Position numbers and translations under genes: made by a program. This document shows positions 8,768 through 17,433 of a stretch of DNA of 64,000 bases, in pieces (the stretch's first letter is position 1; each line of letters begins with the position of its first letter). Source of the DNA: Phragmitibacter flavus (GTDB lineage Bacteria > Verrucomicrobiota > Verrucomicrobiia > Verrucomicrobiales > Verrucomicrobiaceae); contig NZ_VAUV01000009.1 in assembly GCF_005780165.1 (NCBI RefSeq), forward strand, positions 124,001-188,000, given 5' to 3'. The notes under the pieces are model-generated. The model was not told where the DNA came from. It worked only from the letters and a program-made list of their open reading frames with translations, and ran no database searches.

Positions 8768-9320
8768 CTTCGACTTCGACCCCGGTCCCAACCCCAACTC
8801 CGTCTCCGTCTCCAACCCCGGCAGCCTCGGGAAGATAATTTCCTTCCACGCGCTCATCCTTGGTCACCTCATAGCCCGTCTCCGTCTTCACCAGAATCAG
8901 CTTGCGCCGCTCATACACTTTTTTGTAGGCCCAACCCGCCTGAATCTCCCAACTGGCCGATCCATTGATGCGCATGTCCGCCAGTTGAATCGTCACCGGC
9001 GCAAGCCCGCTGCGTGGATCAACCGTGCTGCGATCTGGATCATTCATCATCGTCAGCACCTCGCCACTGACAAAATTCAATTTTAGATCCGCCATTCGCC
9101 CCACAAAATTCATCTTCGTGCTGCTCAGGTGCGGACCCTTCACCACCGTGTAAACCTTCGGCACCCCGGGTGCCACATCCGGCAATGTCTTCAACAAGTG
9201 CCGCACCACCGCCTCACCTTCAGGACCTTCATAATCCTTCAAGGATAACTGATTGAACTCACGAGATTCACAAGCCGCCAGAGAAACAGCGGCCAGCACG
9301 ATAAAATAACGGCGAAACAT
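8748..9320 (-). CDS. Putative lipoprotein, function unknown
   Basis: With the start at 9320 the protein is 190 residues and begins MFRRYFIVLAAVSLAAC, a lipoprotein signal with lipobox LAAC, so I prefer this start over the upstream ATG at 9392. The mature part has no family I recognise. It ends in a low-complexity Gly-Asp-Val run (VGDGDGVGVGTGVEVEV) followed by TPPQD. The stop lies inside the end of the convergent LysR gene. Confidence 0.6.
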   Translation of the reverse strand: MFRRYFIVLAAVSLAACESREFNQLSLKDYEGPEGEAVVRHLLKTLPDVAPGVPKVYTVVKGPHLSSTKMNFVGRMADLKLNFVSGEVLTMMNDPDRSTVDPRSGLAPVTIQLADMRINGSASWEIQAGWAYKKVYERRKLILVKTETGYEVTKDERVEGNYLPEAAGVGDGDGVGVGTGVEVEVTPPQD

Positions 9321-9481
9321 GCCAGCCATGTAGCACAGCCTCACCGTTTGCCAACGCGCCATCCCCACAGAACGCAAGAAAAGCATCGGCACACCCGGCT
9401 GCTTGCCAATCCGCCGGATTGTGCAAATATCCTTCGAAGTCCCGCAACTTTCCGCCCACCCGCGAGTTCATCACCATTGTC

Positions 9482-9937
9482 ATGGACCCTTTCCCCAAAG
9501 ACGATCCCCTCCACCAGCTCCTGGGCAAAACCCGGGCAGTGGAACCTCGCCCCAATTTTACCCAGAATGTAATGCGCACCGTGCGCAACACCCCCCAAGA
9601 TCGTGGCTGGCGGGTCTCTTTGATGGCTCGACTGGAAAATTTCCCACGTCTCAAACTGGCTGCCACCACCGGAGCCATGGCCATTGCAGCCGCCGTCGCC
9701 CTCGCGCTGCTGGTTACCAATAACAGCCAGGAATCATCCACCAGTTCCCCGGGCATCATCATCGCCTCTGCTTCCGCTGAATCGGCCACCCTTCCGGTCG
9801 ATTTGGTCGAAACAAGCACCCCGGACGAGTCCATCGTCGCCTCTGAACTTGACAGCATGGACCAACTCAGCGACCTGCTTGCCTCACAAGACACCACCAG
9901 CCTCACCGATGGCGAAATCGCCATGTTGCTTTATTAA
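9482..9937 (+). CDS. Small single-pass membrane protein, function unknown
   Basis: The likely product is 151 residues from ATG 9482 (MDPFPKDDPLHQLLGK). An in-frame ATG at 9419 would add 21 residues that look non-coding. The protein has a soluble N-terminus (1-55), one membrane helix (about 60-80, ATTGAMAIAAAVALALLV) and a Ser/Thr-rich outer part. The layout is like small anti-sigma-type proteins of this phylum, but no sigma factor gene is adjacent, so this stays a guess. Confidence 0.55.
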   Translation: MDPFPKDDPLHQLLGKTRAVEPRPNFTQNVMRTVRNTPQDRGWRVSLMARLENFPRLKLAATTGAMAIAAAVALALLVTNNSQESSTSSPGIIIASASAESATLPVDLVETSTPDESIVASELDSMDQLSDLLASQDTTSLTDGEIAMLLY

Positions 9938-9982
9938 ATGCAAAAAATGTCATAAGCCTCGGCAAAAACGAGGCGCAAAACC

Positions 9983-10010
9983 TTGACATTTTACCTTAAA
10001 ACCAGATAAA
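9983..10010 (+). promoter_or_regulatory. Promoter of the RRM gene
   Basis: A consensus TTGACA (9983-9988) is followed after 16 bases by GATAAA (10005-10010). A start near 10017 would give a 5' leader of about 110 bases before the RRM gene. Confidence 0.5.
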
Positions 10011-10023
10011 TACGCAGCTTCGT

Positions 10024-10094
10024 GCCGTTTTTTCTACGGCAACGTCGAGTGTTTCTGGTTTTCGTCATGGATCGATTCACTATTTTAGTCCATG
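10024..10094 (+). promoter_or_regulatory. Structured 5' leader of the RRM gene
   Basis: Two stem-loops can be drawn in the leader: GCCGT/ACGGC (10024-10028 with 10036-10040, loop TTTTTCT) and CATGGA/TCCATG (10066-10071 with 10089-10094). The second sequesters the start codon of the small leader ORF at 10067. A long structured leader is typical of cold-inducible RNA-binding protein mRNAs; regulation here is inference. Confidence 0.4.
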
Positions 10095-10129
10095 GCGTCC
10101 TTCCCTTGTTACCGTTAAAAATCAGATGA
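10067..10129 (+). CDS. 20-codon upstream ORF overlapping the RRM start
   Basis: ATG at 10067 opens a 20-codon frame (MDRFTILVHGVLPLLPLKIR) whose TGA stop (10127-10129) overlaps the ATG of the RRM gene (10126-10128) as ATGA. No Shine-Dalgarno precedes either start. If translated it would couple translation to the RRM gene. It could be chance. Confidence 0.35.
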   Translation: MDRFTILVHGVLPLLPLKIR

Positions 10130-10620
10130 ACCTCTACGTCAGTAATCTCTCTTACAACCTGACCGACACCGAATTGCGCGAAGCCTTCGAACGCTACGGT
10201 CTTGTGTCCCACGCCCGGATCATTCTTGATCGTGAAACCGGCCGCTCGCGTGGGTTTGCTTTTGTCGAAATGCCCAATGACGATGAAGCTCGTGCAGCCA
10301 TCAACGGCTTGAATAACATCGATCTTGGCGAACGCCCTCTTAAAGTGGTTGAAGCCCGTCCACGCGAAGAGCGTCCCTACACTCCACGCCCAGCAGGCGG
10401 TGGTGGTCCTGGCGGCGGCGGTGGTGGTGGTTATAAAAGTGGCGGCGGCGGTGGCGGTGGCGGCTACAAAGGCGGCGGCGGTGGCGGTGGCGGCGGCTAC
10501 AAAGGTGGTGGCGGCGGCGGTGGCTACAAAGGTGGCGGCGGCGGTGGTCGTGGCGACAAGCAGTCCTGGGATCGCGGCAAGCGCGACGGCGGCTTCGAAG
10601 GCGGCGGCGACTGGGATTGA
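10126..10620 (+). CDS. RNA-binding protein: RRM domain plus glycine-rich tail
   Basis: A 164-residue protein with one RRM at 1-80: RNP2 LYVSNL at 3-8 and RNP1 RGFAFVEM at 42-49. The second half is a low-complexity tail of Gly runs broken by YKG/YKS units, ending in a basic segment (RGDKQSWDRGKRDG). This is the layout of bacterial and plant cold-inducible glycine-rich RNA-binding proteins, which act as RNA chaperones. It is monocistronic: consensus promoter upstream, strong terminator downstream. The (GGC/GGT)n tail is prone to replication slippage, so its length may vary between strains. Confidence 0.9.
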   Translation: MNLYVSNLSYNLTDTELREAFERYGLVSHARIILDRETGRSRGFAFVEMPNDDEARAAINGLNNIDLGERPLKVVEARPREERPYTPRPAGGGGPGGGGGGGYKSGGGGGGGGYKGGGGGGGGGYKGGGGGGGYKGGGGGGRGDKQSWDRGKRDGGFEGGGDWD

Positions 10621-10670
10621 TTTCAATCTCGTCCGTTCCCCTAACGCGGCATCCAAATAATTTTTCAATC

Positions 10671-10703
10671 ATGCGCGGGCGGCAACGCTCGCGCATTTTT
10701 TTG
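10671..10703 (+). terminator. Rho-independent terminator of the RRM gene
   Basis: A 10-bp stem ATGCGCGGGC / GCTCGCGCAT (one G-T pair), loop GGCAAC, is followed by a run of seven T (10696-10702). Confidence 0.85.
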
Positions 10704-10755
10704 TTCGCTTCCGCTGCACTTCAATGGGAAGCGGACAAACAGCCTGCGGTTGCCG

Positions 10756-12150
10756 CTATTCACTCAAACAATAGAGATATTGATGCCCGCGGAGGAACAA
10801 TTGATTCCCCACTGCGGCTGGAGATGCATCAAACCGGTCATCCAGCTTGTTGCTCGCCAGAACTTCCAACGTATCGTCTGGTTTGATCACCACCACCTCT
10901 CCACCGCGCCCGGTCAGATAAAGCCGACCAGCGGCCGCCACCGGAGAAGCATACACCCCCGTCAGACCCGGAACCCGTTCTGCGTCAATCTTCACCGCCC
11001 CGGTCTTCACGTCCAGTGAGGACAACATCCCGGTGTTGCCAGAGAAGAAATACAGCCGGTCCTCATACAAAACTGGCGAAGGCACATACGGCGTCCGCGC
11101 ATCGTGCGACCACAAAACCGAATCCGTGCCGGTCAAATCTCCCTTGCCTCCGAGCTTGATCGCCAGCAGTGCATTTCCACGAAAACCACTCGCCGCATAC
11201 AACACTCCGTCCTTCACCACCGGCGTGGGAATCACATTCAATGTCATGCCACCACACTCCCAAATCACATCGCCCGTTTCTACATCATAACTGCGAATCT
11301 TGTTGGTCGCGCTCACCACCGCCTGCCATTTGCCCTCATGCTGCACCGCCAGCGGTGTCGACCAGCTGGTGGGTTCGTCACGCTCCTTTCTCCAACGTTC
11401 CTTGCCCGTCACCTTGTCCAGCGCCACCACAAAATCCGCTCCCTCATGATCCCAATTGATCACCAAAACCTTCCCCACCAACGCCGGTGAACTGCCTTCA
11501 CCAAAACTGTTCCGCGTCTGCATCTGCCCCAACTGCTTCGACCACAACAACGCCCCGTCCATGTCAAAACAATGCAGCCCGCGCGATCCAAAATACGCAT
11601 ACACCCGCTCACCATCCGTGATCGGCGAATGCGATGCAAATCCGTGATCATGATGATGCCCCTCATGCGGTTTTTCCTGCGTCACCACCTTCTGCCAGAT
11701 CACCCCACCGGTCTTCCGATCCAGACACATCAGCACAAATTCATAAGGATGATCCGGTGCCTCCCCACGCATCCCCCCTCCACCACCCGGCCGACGTCGG
11801 CGACGCTCCCCATCTACCGGCGTCGCTGGAGCCGGAGCCTCAATCTCCACCGCCTGCGGAGTCGATGCCTTGTCACCCGCCTTTGCCGTCGACACCGCCG
11901 TCGTGATAAACACCTGGTTCCCCCAAATGATGGGCGTCGAACTGCCGTTGCCGGGAATCTTCACCTTCCACTGCACATTGTTCGATTCGCTCCACTCCAG
12001 CGGCGGACGACCATCGGCCGACACCCCATCCGCGGAAGGACCACGCCACTGCGGCCATGTCTCCGTTTCATCCGCCATGCTTATGCCTGAATTTGCCAAC
12101 ACCACGCAGGTCGAGACCATCAGCATCAAAAAGGGAAATCGCTTCATCAT
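10756..12150 (-). CDS. Secreted PQQ-like beta-propeller protein
   Basis: The protein is 464 residues from ATG 12150 (MMKRFPFLMLMVSTCVVLANS), which gives a Sec signal; an in-frame ATG at 12201 would bury it. The mature part begins with WPQWRGPSADGVS, a motif common at the start of planctomycete/verrucomicrobial BamB-like propellers. Several repeats of the AxDxxTGxxxW type follow (ALDKVTGKERW, YDVETGDVIW, SLDVKTGAVK). A Pro/Arg/Gly-rich insert (about 130-150) sits between the first blades. These proteins are periplasmic or surface-bound; no catalytic function is evident. Confidence 0.8.
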   Translation of the reverse strand: MMKRFPFLMLMVSTCVVLANSGISMADETETWPQWRGPSADGVSADGRPPLEWSESNNVQWKVKIPGNGSSTPIIWGNQVFITTAVSTAKAGDKASTPQAVEIEAPAPATPVDGERRRRRPGGGGGMRGEAPDHPYEFVLMCLDRKTGGVIWQKVVTQEKPHEGHHHDHGFASHSPITDGERVYAYFGSRGLHCFDMDGALLWSKQLGQMQTRNSFGEGSSPALVGKVLVINWDHEGADFVVALDKVTGKERWRKERDEPTSWSTPLAVQHEGKWQAVVSATNKIRSYDVETGDVIWECGGMTLNVIPTPVVKDGVLYAASGFRGNALLAIKLGGKGDLTGTDSVLWSHDARTPYVPSPVLYEDRLYFFSGNTGMLSSLDVKTGAVKIDAERVPGLTGVYASPVAAAGRLYLTGRGGEVVVIKPDDTLEVLASNKLDDRFDASPAAVGNQLFLRGHQYLYCLSE

Positions 12151-12300
12151 CGTGTCAAAGCCTAACATAGCCCCCTCCAACTTGACGACCCCCAATTTCA
12201 ATCATTGTCACGTCGGCATCCTCACCCCCCTGCAAGCAGCATCGGCAATAGCCATTGCCTCCACCGACATCTCTGCCTACACTCATTCAACCTGCCCCGT

Positions 12301-12942
12301 ATGAGAGCGATCTTGCTGCTATTCGCCATCGCTGCCCTTGGATTTGTCCTGTTCGAGGATCCGCCACTGGTTGCTCAAGTGAAAATTCACATCGAAGCCA
12401 TCCGAAGACACGCTGTCGAAGTCGCCGCCGAACAAGCCGCAGAGATTTCCAAGAGAAACAATTCCAGCCAGGTCTATGCCGCGGTCGACATTATCGATTC
12501 CACCGGTGATGGCATCACATCCATCCCCAAAGGATCCCCCGTTCACATCATTTCCATGTCTGGCGATCAACTCACCATCACCAACGGTCGCAACATCATC
12601 ACCACAACGCCCGACGCCATCACAAATATCGAACCTGCGATGGATCCAGCGCCACCCAATACCACCCCCTTGCCCAACCCCCAGTCGTCGCCACCTCCCC
12701 TTGTCGAACCCCCACCACCTCCGCCGCTCACCCCGGAGCAAGTTCAAATTCAGGCACGTGTCACCGCCATCGAACAGCAGATCAACGAACTCCAGCAAAA
12801 GATCGACGAATCACAAATGCGCGATCAGCTGGCACGTCAACGCGGCAGCAGTTCCGCTCACACCGCCCGAACCAGACGCTATGTCATCGAACTGGACCGG
12901 TTGATTGCCCAACGAACCAACCTGTTGCGCCAGTTACGCTAA
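12301..12942 (+). CDS. Anchored Pro-rich coiled-coil protein, function unknown
   Basis: From ATG 12301 the product is 213 residues. An N-terminal hydrophobic segment (MRAILLLFAIAALGFVLF) acts as signal or anchor. A small middle domain (about 60-110, with KGSPVHIISMSGDQLTITNG, SH3-like in pattern) follows, then a Pro-rich linker and a C-terminal coiled coil (about 150-213, IEQQINELQQKIDES; IELDRLIAQRTNLLRQL). No known family. The ORF can be extended to 12205, but the extra residues look non-coding. Confidence 0.6.
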   Translation: MRAILLLFAIAALGFVLFEDPPLVAQVKIHIEAIRRHAVEVAAEQAAEISKRNNSSQVYAAVDIIDSTGDGITSIPKGSPVHIISMSGDQLTITNGRNIITTTPDAITNIEPAMDPAPPNTTPLPNPQSSPPPLVEPPPPPPLTPEQVQIQARVTAIEQQINELQQKIDESQMRDQLARQRGSSSAHTARTRRYVIELDRLIAQRTNLLRQLR

Positions 12943-12969
12943 ATCCCACATCCGTTCCCTAACCTTTCA

Positions 12970-13434
12970 TCACTTTCTCCATTCCCACGGCGGAATGGCT
13001 CCCCGCTGACTCCATAATCCAAGTCGCGCCAACCGCGCCTCGCGCTCCGCTGCCGCCAGCTTCGCGTCTTTGCTATATCGCACATAATGCCAGGCCATGC
13101 CGGTCGCCACCATTTCAAGATTCACATCCCGTCCGCGATAAACCACCCTCGCGAGCAAACGCCGGTATCGATCCCGTCCAGAGGGAACCAACGTCACGGT
13201 CTTCCCAAACACCGCTTCACTCAGCGCCTGTTTCGCCACCCGGCCAAAGTCCTGCCTCAACTCCGGCGCATCCACCCCTTCAAGCCTGACTTTGATCTCA
13301 ACCTTCTCCGCAGCAAGAACCGTGATGCTGTCCCCATCATGAACCCCAACCACCCGTGCACGAATCGTCCCCTCCTCCGCAAAAAGGCATGGAACACAAA
13401 AAAGGAAGAGGGCCAGCCGGAGCAACACCTCCAA
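12970..13434 (-). CDS. Secreted thermonuclease-family (SNase) protein
   Basis: A 154-residue protein with a Sec signal peptide (1-19) and an SNase fold. The first catalytic region is VHDGDSITV, then VRLEGVDAPE (Arg and Glu) and DRYRRLLARV (second Arg), followed by NLEMVATGMAWHYVRY and a C-terminal ARLARLGLW segment. It probably degrades nucleic acid in the periplasm or outside the cell. All three catalytic positions are present. Confidence 0.85.
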   Translation of the reverse strand: MEVLLRLALFLFCVPCLFAEEGTIRARVVGVHDGDSITVLAAEKVEIKVRLEGVDAPELRQDFGRVAKQALSEAVFGKTVTLVPSGRDRYRRLLARVVYRGRDVNLEMVATGMAWHYVRYSKDAKLAAAEREARLARLGLWSQRGAIPPWEWRK

Positions 13435-13622
13435 CCGTCATACTTTAGCTCATCTTATCAATGTCAGTTTATTGTTTATTTCCACTTATCTACAAAGCCA
13501 TGGGTTCAGCGCTTCATGCGACTCACTCCCTGAGACATAGCCCTGCCCCAGCGAGACAGTGACAGACCTCGCACAGAAACTTCAATGCCGTCTGCCATCT
13601 GGTGCTAAATTTTACCATTGCC

Positions 13623-16373
13623 CTAGCCCGTCGTCCGCAGACCGCTCGCGATCGCATTGATGCTCAGCAGCACCTCCGGCAACAACGCCGTCGCCCCCGC
13701 CTCATCTTCCGCCTTGTGCAAGGCCCTCCAGCGGCGCAGCAATCCAATCTGTTGATGATGCAACACCTTGAGTGCTTCCGCTCGCAACTCCAACGTCTTC
13801 CACATCCTCGGCCGTTTCGCCTCCAGCTCCCCGCCACGCAACTTCTCCAGCATCTTGCGCGTCAAATCATACTCCGCCAATACCATTCCAAACAACCGCT
13901 CACGCAATCCATCATCCTCCACCAAGTCAGCATAAGCCGTCATCAAATCACGATCCGTGCTCGCCAATGACGATTCCACGTTGGTGATCACATAATGCAG
14001 AAACGGCCATGACCTCAGCTCGTCCGAAAGCTGTGCAAACTCTTCCTCACTCAACGCCGCCAGCCCGCTCCCCGCGCCATACCATCCTGGCACATAAAAC
14101 CGGCACTGGTTCCACGCAAACACCCACGGGATCGCCCGCAAATCCGCCAGACTCGCCTGGCCAGTCCGCCTCGAAGGACGCGACCCAATCCGGCTGTGCT
14201 CGAGCGCATCAATCGGCGTCGCCTGACGATAAAACGCCATAAAACCCTCCGCCTCCAACAGCTTCCGATAAGCCACGCGACTCGAATTCGCCAGCTTCTC
14301 CGCCAATGGCTCCAGCACATGCGGCGGCCTCTCGCCCCTCGCATGCAAACACGCCGTGCCTGTCACGCCAGCCAGCAACAACTCCAGGTTATACGCTGCC
14401 GTGGAACGATTCCCATACTTCTGCGCAATCGTCTCGCCCTGCTCCGTCACACGCGTGTCACCACACAATGAACCATGCGGCAACGCATCCAAAAAGCGGT
14501 GAGTCGGACCCGCGCCGCGGCTCACCGTGCCACCCCGACCATGGAAAAACTGCACCTCCACTCCGGCATCCTTGCCCGTCTTCGCCAGGGCCCGCTGCGC
14601 CTGATGCAACGCCCACTGACTCGCCAGAATCCCCGCATCCTTGTTGCTGTCGCTATAGCCCACCATCACCTGCTGGATCAAACGTCCCGGCTGACCCCGC
14701 TCCTCCGCATGAAACTCCAGACTCCGCCGCGTCAACGGTTGCTCCACAAACATCCTCAACATTTCCGGCCCGCCCGCCAAATCATCCGCCGTCTCAAACA
14801 ACGGCACCACCGGCAGCAAACACAACATCCCCTCCGGCGTCCGGCGCATCAACCCCGCCTCACGCGCCAGCACATGCACCATCAACAAATCCGAAAGCCG
14901 ACGCGTCATGCTCACGATCAACGCCCCCACTCCTTCCGAACCGAACTTCGCCATGTGTGCCGCCACCCCGCGATGACACGCCAGCACCGCATCCGCCTCG
15001 TTCCCCGCCGACGAACCCGGCGGCAAGAACGGCCGTGGTGACTTCAATTCTTTCTCCAAAAACCGCAACCGATCCTCCTCTTTCCACTCATCCCAGTCAC
15101 TCCCATCCAATCCAGCCGCCGCCATCAACTGCACCAGCGCCTTGGTGTGAAACTCCGAATTCTGCCGCACATCCAGCGTCGCCATGTGGAAGCCAAACAC
15201 TTCCAAAGCCCGCAACAGCGGATCCACATCCGCCTCCGCCAATCGCAACGCCCCCGTCTCACACAACGCCGAGCGCAACGCCTCAAGGTCCGCCTTCAAC
15301 TCCGCCGCAAACACATAAACGCCCGTCCCCTCCCGCAACTCCGATAAATGCCCCGGCGCCACCTTCACCGGCAGCCTCGCCATCATGTATTCGACCACCT
15401 GCCGCCACGGCTCCTCCGCCTGCGTCACCGCTTCCGATCCCAACGCCGCCTCCAAACGATCCCGCAACTCCAACAATCCTACCGGCGGATTCTGCATCCA
15501 CGTCGTCAACGTCAGCTTCTCCGCCAACGCACTCAATCCGCGATAATGCACCACCAGCGCATTCACCCGCAAACGCTCCAGCGACTCCAGCGTCACCTCC
15601 GCCGTCACGCCAGGATGTCCATCGCGATCCCCACCCACCCAGGTCCCAAAGCGCACCTTCGGCAAAACGCCCGACACCTTCAGCTTCTCCACGTCAAAAC
15701 CCGATTCCTTCCAGGCCAGCATCAAACGCTCATCCAACTCCGGCAACACCGCCGGAAAAATCTCGCGGAAATAATGCAGCACATTGCGCCGCTCATCCCT
15801 CAAGGTCGGCTTCTCCAACAAAATCTCCCCCGTCCTCCACAACCTCTCCAGCGCCGCCTTCACTTCTTTACGAGTCCGCTGCGGCGACCTCGCATGATCC
15901 GACCGATTCTGCAACAACCTGAACAAAGTCCGGTGATGCTCCAGCACCGCCAGCCGCTTTGCTTCCGTCGGATGCGCCGTCAACACCGGCTCAATCCGCA
16001 CCTTGGGCAGCATCGCGATCAACTGCTCCTCGGTCACCCCCTTCGTCTTCAATCGCTCCAGCTGATTCCCCCACAACCCGCGTTCCGCCGCCCCGCCCTC
16101 ATGCTCCTCGCGTTGCTCCCGCACCCAAGCCGCCACATTCTCCTCCACCAAATTCAACAGCTGAAACGCCACCGCATAAGCCAGGTTCAGCTTGTCCGGC
16201 ACCCCGTCTTCATCCAGGTCCTTCATCTTGCCCACCCAGGGAAGATGCTCGGCCAGTTCCCCCAGCCCCAATTCCCCCAGCACCTCCGCAAAGGACTCCA
16301 TCAAAAACATCAAATCGTGATCGATACGGGCAAAACCAATCTCCAGATAATCAGGCGTCGGGGTAGCGGACAT
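13623..16373 (-). CDS. ppc: Phosphoenolpyruvate carboxylase
   Basis: A 916-residue enzyme converting PEP and bicarbonate to oxaloacetate, replenishing the TCA cycle. The catalytic His is in VLTAHPTEAKR (H134). The other signatures are GTWVGGDRDGHPG, MVGYSDSNKDAGILAS, FFHGRGGTVSRGAGP and ATLDVRQNSEFH. Length is in the usual range. The allosteric C-terminus is GLRTTG, close to the conserved xxNTG end. It is monocistronic, with a 157-base gap to the divergent RNase HI gene. Confidence 0.95.
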   Translation of the reverse strand: MSATPTPDYLEIGFARIDHDLMFLMESFAEVLGELGLGELAEHLPWVGKMKDLDEDGVPDKLNLAYAVAFQLLNLVEENVAAWVREQREEHEGGAAERGLWGNQLERLKTKGVTEEQLIAMLPKVRIEPVLTAHPTEAKRLAVLEHHRTLFRLLQNRSDHARSPQRTRKEVKAALERLWRTGEILLEKPTLRDERRNVLHYFREIFPAVLPELDERLMLAWKESGFDVEKLKVSGVLPKVRFGTWVGGDRDGHPGVTAEVTLESLERLRVNALVVHYRGLSALAEKLTLTTWMQNPPVGLLELRDRLEAALGSEAVTQAEEPWRQVVEYMMARLPVKVAPGHLSELREGTGVYVFAAELKADLEALRSALCETGALRLAEADVDPLLRALEVFGFHMATLDVRQNSEFHTKALVQLMAAAGLDGSDWDEWKEEDRLRFLEKELKSPRPFLPPGSSAGNEADAVLACHRGVAAHMAKFGSEGVGALIVSMTRRLSDLLMVHVLAREAGLMRRTPEGMLCLLPVVPLFETADDLAGGPEMLRMFVEQPLTRRSLEFHAEERGQPGRLIQQVMVGYSDSNKDAGILASQWALHQAQRALAKTGKDAGVEVQFFHGRGGTVSRGAGPTHRFLDALPHGSLCGDTRVTEQGETIAQKYGNRSTAAYNLELLLAGVTGTACLHARGERPPHVLEPLAEKLANSSRVAYRKLLEAEGFMAFYRQATPIDALEHSRIGSRPSRRTGQASLADLRAIPWVFAWNQCRFYVPGWYGAGSGLAALSEEEFAQLSDELRSWPFLHYVITNVESSLASTDRDLMTAYADLVEDDGLRERLFGMVLAEYDLTRKMLEKLRGGELEAKRPRMWKTLELRAEALKVLHHQQIGLLRRWRALHKAEDEAGATALLPEVLLSINAIASGLRTTG

Positions 16374-16530
16374 GAGAAAAAATCAAAGCAGAATCAAAAA
16401 ATGAAAACACAAGTGGACCAACTTGTTCAGCAATCCCCGTGCCGACCCATCCATGCAAGCAAAAAGACAGCTGTCAAAAAACCATCTTCCACTTGCCACC
16501 CCAATCCCCTTCGACCATGAACCCCCCATC

Positions 16531-17055
16531 ATGGCCGAAGCCACCCCACAAGTCATCATCTACACCGACGGCGGCTGCCACGGCAATCCCGGCGTCGGCG
16601 GATGGGCCGCAGTCCTCCTCAACGGCAAACACCGCAAGGAAATCCACGGGGGCGAACCCGCCACCACCAACAACCGCATGGAACTGCGCGCCGCCATCGA
16701 GTCCCTCAAGCTCCTCACCAAACCCTGCGCCGTCACCCTGCACACCGACTCCCAATACGTCCGCAACGGCATCACCAAGTGGCTCTTCGGCTGGAAACGC
16801 AACCAGTGGAAAACCGCCGCCAAACAACCCGTGAAAAATTCCGACCTCTGGCGCGCCCTCGACGACGCCGTCAGCCGTCACCAGGTCATCTGGCAATGGG
16901 TCAAAGGCCACGCCGGCAACCCCGAAAACGAGCGCTGCGACGAACTCGCCCAACTCGCCATGCAGACCATCAAGAGCCGCCACACCCGACAGGAACTCGC
17001 CTCTGCCCTCACCGCCTTCAAAGCCGCCAACGACACCTCCCCCTCCCTGCTCTAG
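16531..17055 (+). CDS. rnhA: Ribonuclease HI
   Basis: The product is 174 residues from ATG 16531 ([21 protein letters not shown]); an in-frame ATG at 16423 adds 36 residues that do not fit the family. All four acidic catalytic residues are visible: Asp in [11 protein letters not shown], Glu in NNRMELRA, Asp in LHTDSQYV and Asp in NERCDELA. It also has the basic handle ([20 protein letters not shown]) and [11 protein letters not shown]. It removes RNA from RNA-DNA hybrids. The C-terminal 25 residues are a short extension. Confidence 0.93.
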   Translation: MAEATPQVIIYTDGGCHGNPGVGGWAAVLLNGKHRKEIHGGEPATTNNRMELRAAIESLKLLTKPCAVTLHTDSQYVRNGITKWLFGWKRNQWKTAAKQPVKNSDLWRALDDAVSRHQVIWQWVKGHAGNPENERCDELAQLAMQTIKSRHTRQELASALTAFKAANDTSPSLL

Positions 17056-17081
17056 CCATCACCTTCCCCCGGCATTGCATG

Positions 17082-17169
17082 ATGGAGTGATGGAGTGATG
17101 GAGTGATGGAGTGATGGAGTGATGGAGTGATGGAGTGATGGAGTGATGGAGTGATGGAGTGATGGAGTG
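17082..17169 (+). repeat. Octamer tandem array, 11 perfect copies of ATGGAGTG
   Basis: Eleven uninterrupted identical copies of ATGGAGTG (88 bases), about 26 bases after the rnhA stop and just before the REP-like element. The perfect identity indicates recent expansion or strong slippage. Confidence 0.95.
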
Positions 17170-17183
17170 ACGCAAGGAGCCCC

Positions 17184-17386
17184 CGTCCCAACGGGACGAC
17201 TCATAGCAGCCCGGCACAGGGTGCCGGGTTTGGTTCCAGATGGATCACGCGTCCTGAAGGGACGCTTCATGCGGGTCGACGTGCCGCCCTATTCCCAGCG
17301 CATGACGCGTCCCCTCAGGACGCCCTTCAAACCTTCACGGACCCGGCACATCGTGCCGGGCTATGATGAATCGTCCCTCTGGGACG
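17184..17386. repeat. REP-like element of six hairpins in mirror order A-B-C-C'-B'-A'
   Basis: Six short perfect palindromes: A CGTCCC/GGGACG (17184-17198), B CCCGGCAC/GTGCCGGG (17210-17228), C GCGTCC/GGACGC (17249-17265), then C' (17307-17323), B' (17342-17360) and A' (17372-17386). A-B and B'-A' gaps are both 11 bases, and B-C and C'-B' gaps are 20 and 18. The 203-base element is therefore a nested inverted repeat, as in BIME/REP clusters mobilised by RAYT transposases. It fills the gap between rnhA and the DUF1501 gene and also has terminator potential. Confidence 0.85.
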
Positions 17387-17433
17387 GCACATTGAACCCC
17401 TTTTTCCCTCATCCTTTCGCCTTTATCCTTTCC

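Noticed and set aside
10325-10660. Plus-strand Ala/Val-rich frame over the RRM tail
   Set aside because: A shadow of the Gly codons of the RRM tail.
17082-17169. CRISPR-like array
   Set aside because: Units are 8 bases with no spacers; a microsatellite, not CRISPR. No cas genes in the window.
17052-17270. Minus-strand frame with repeated HHSITPSL
   Set aside because: It is the translation of the octamer array and REP hairpins; an intergenic repeat, not a protein.
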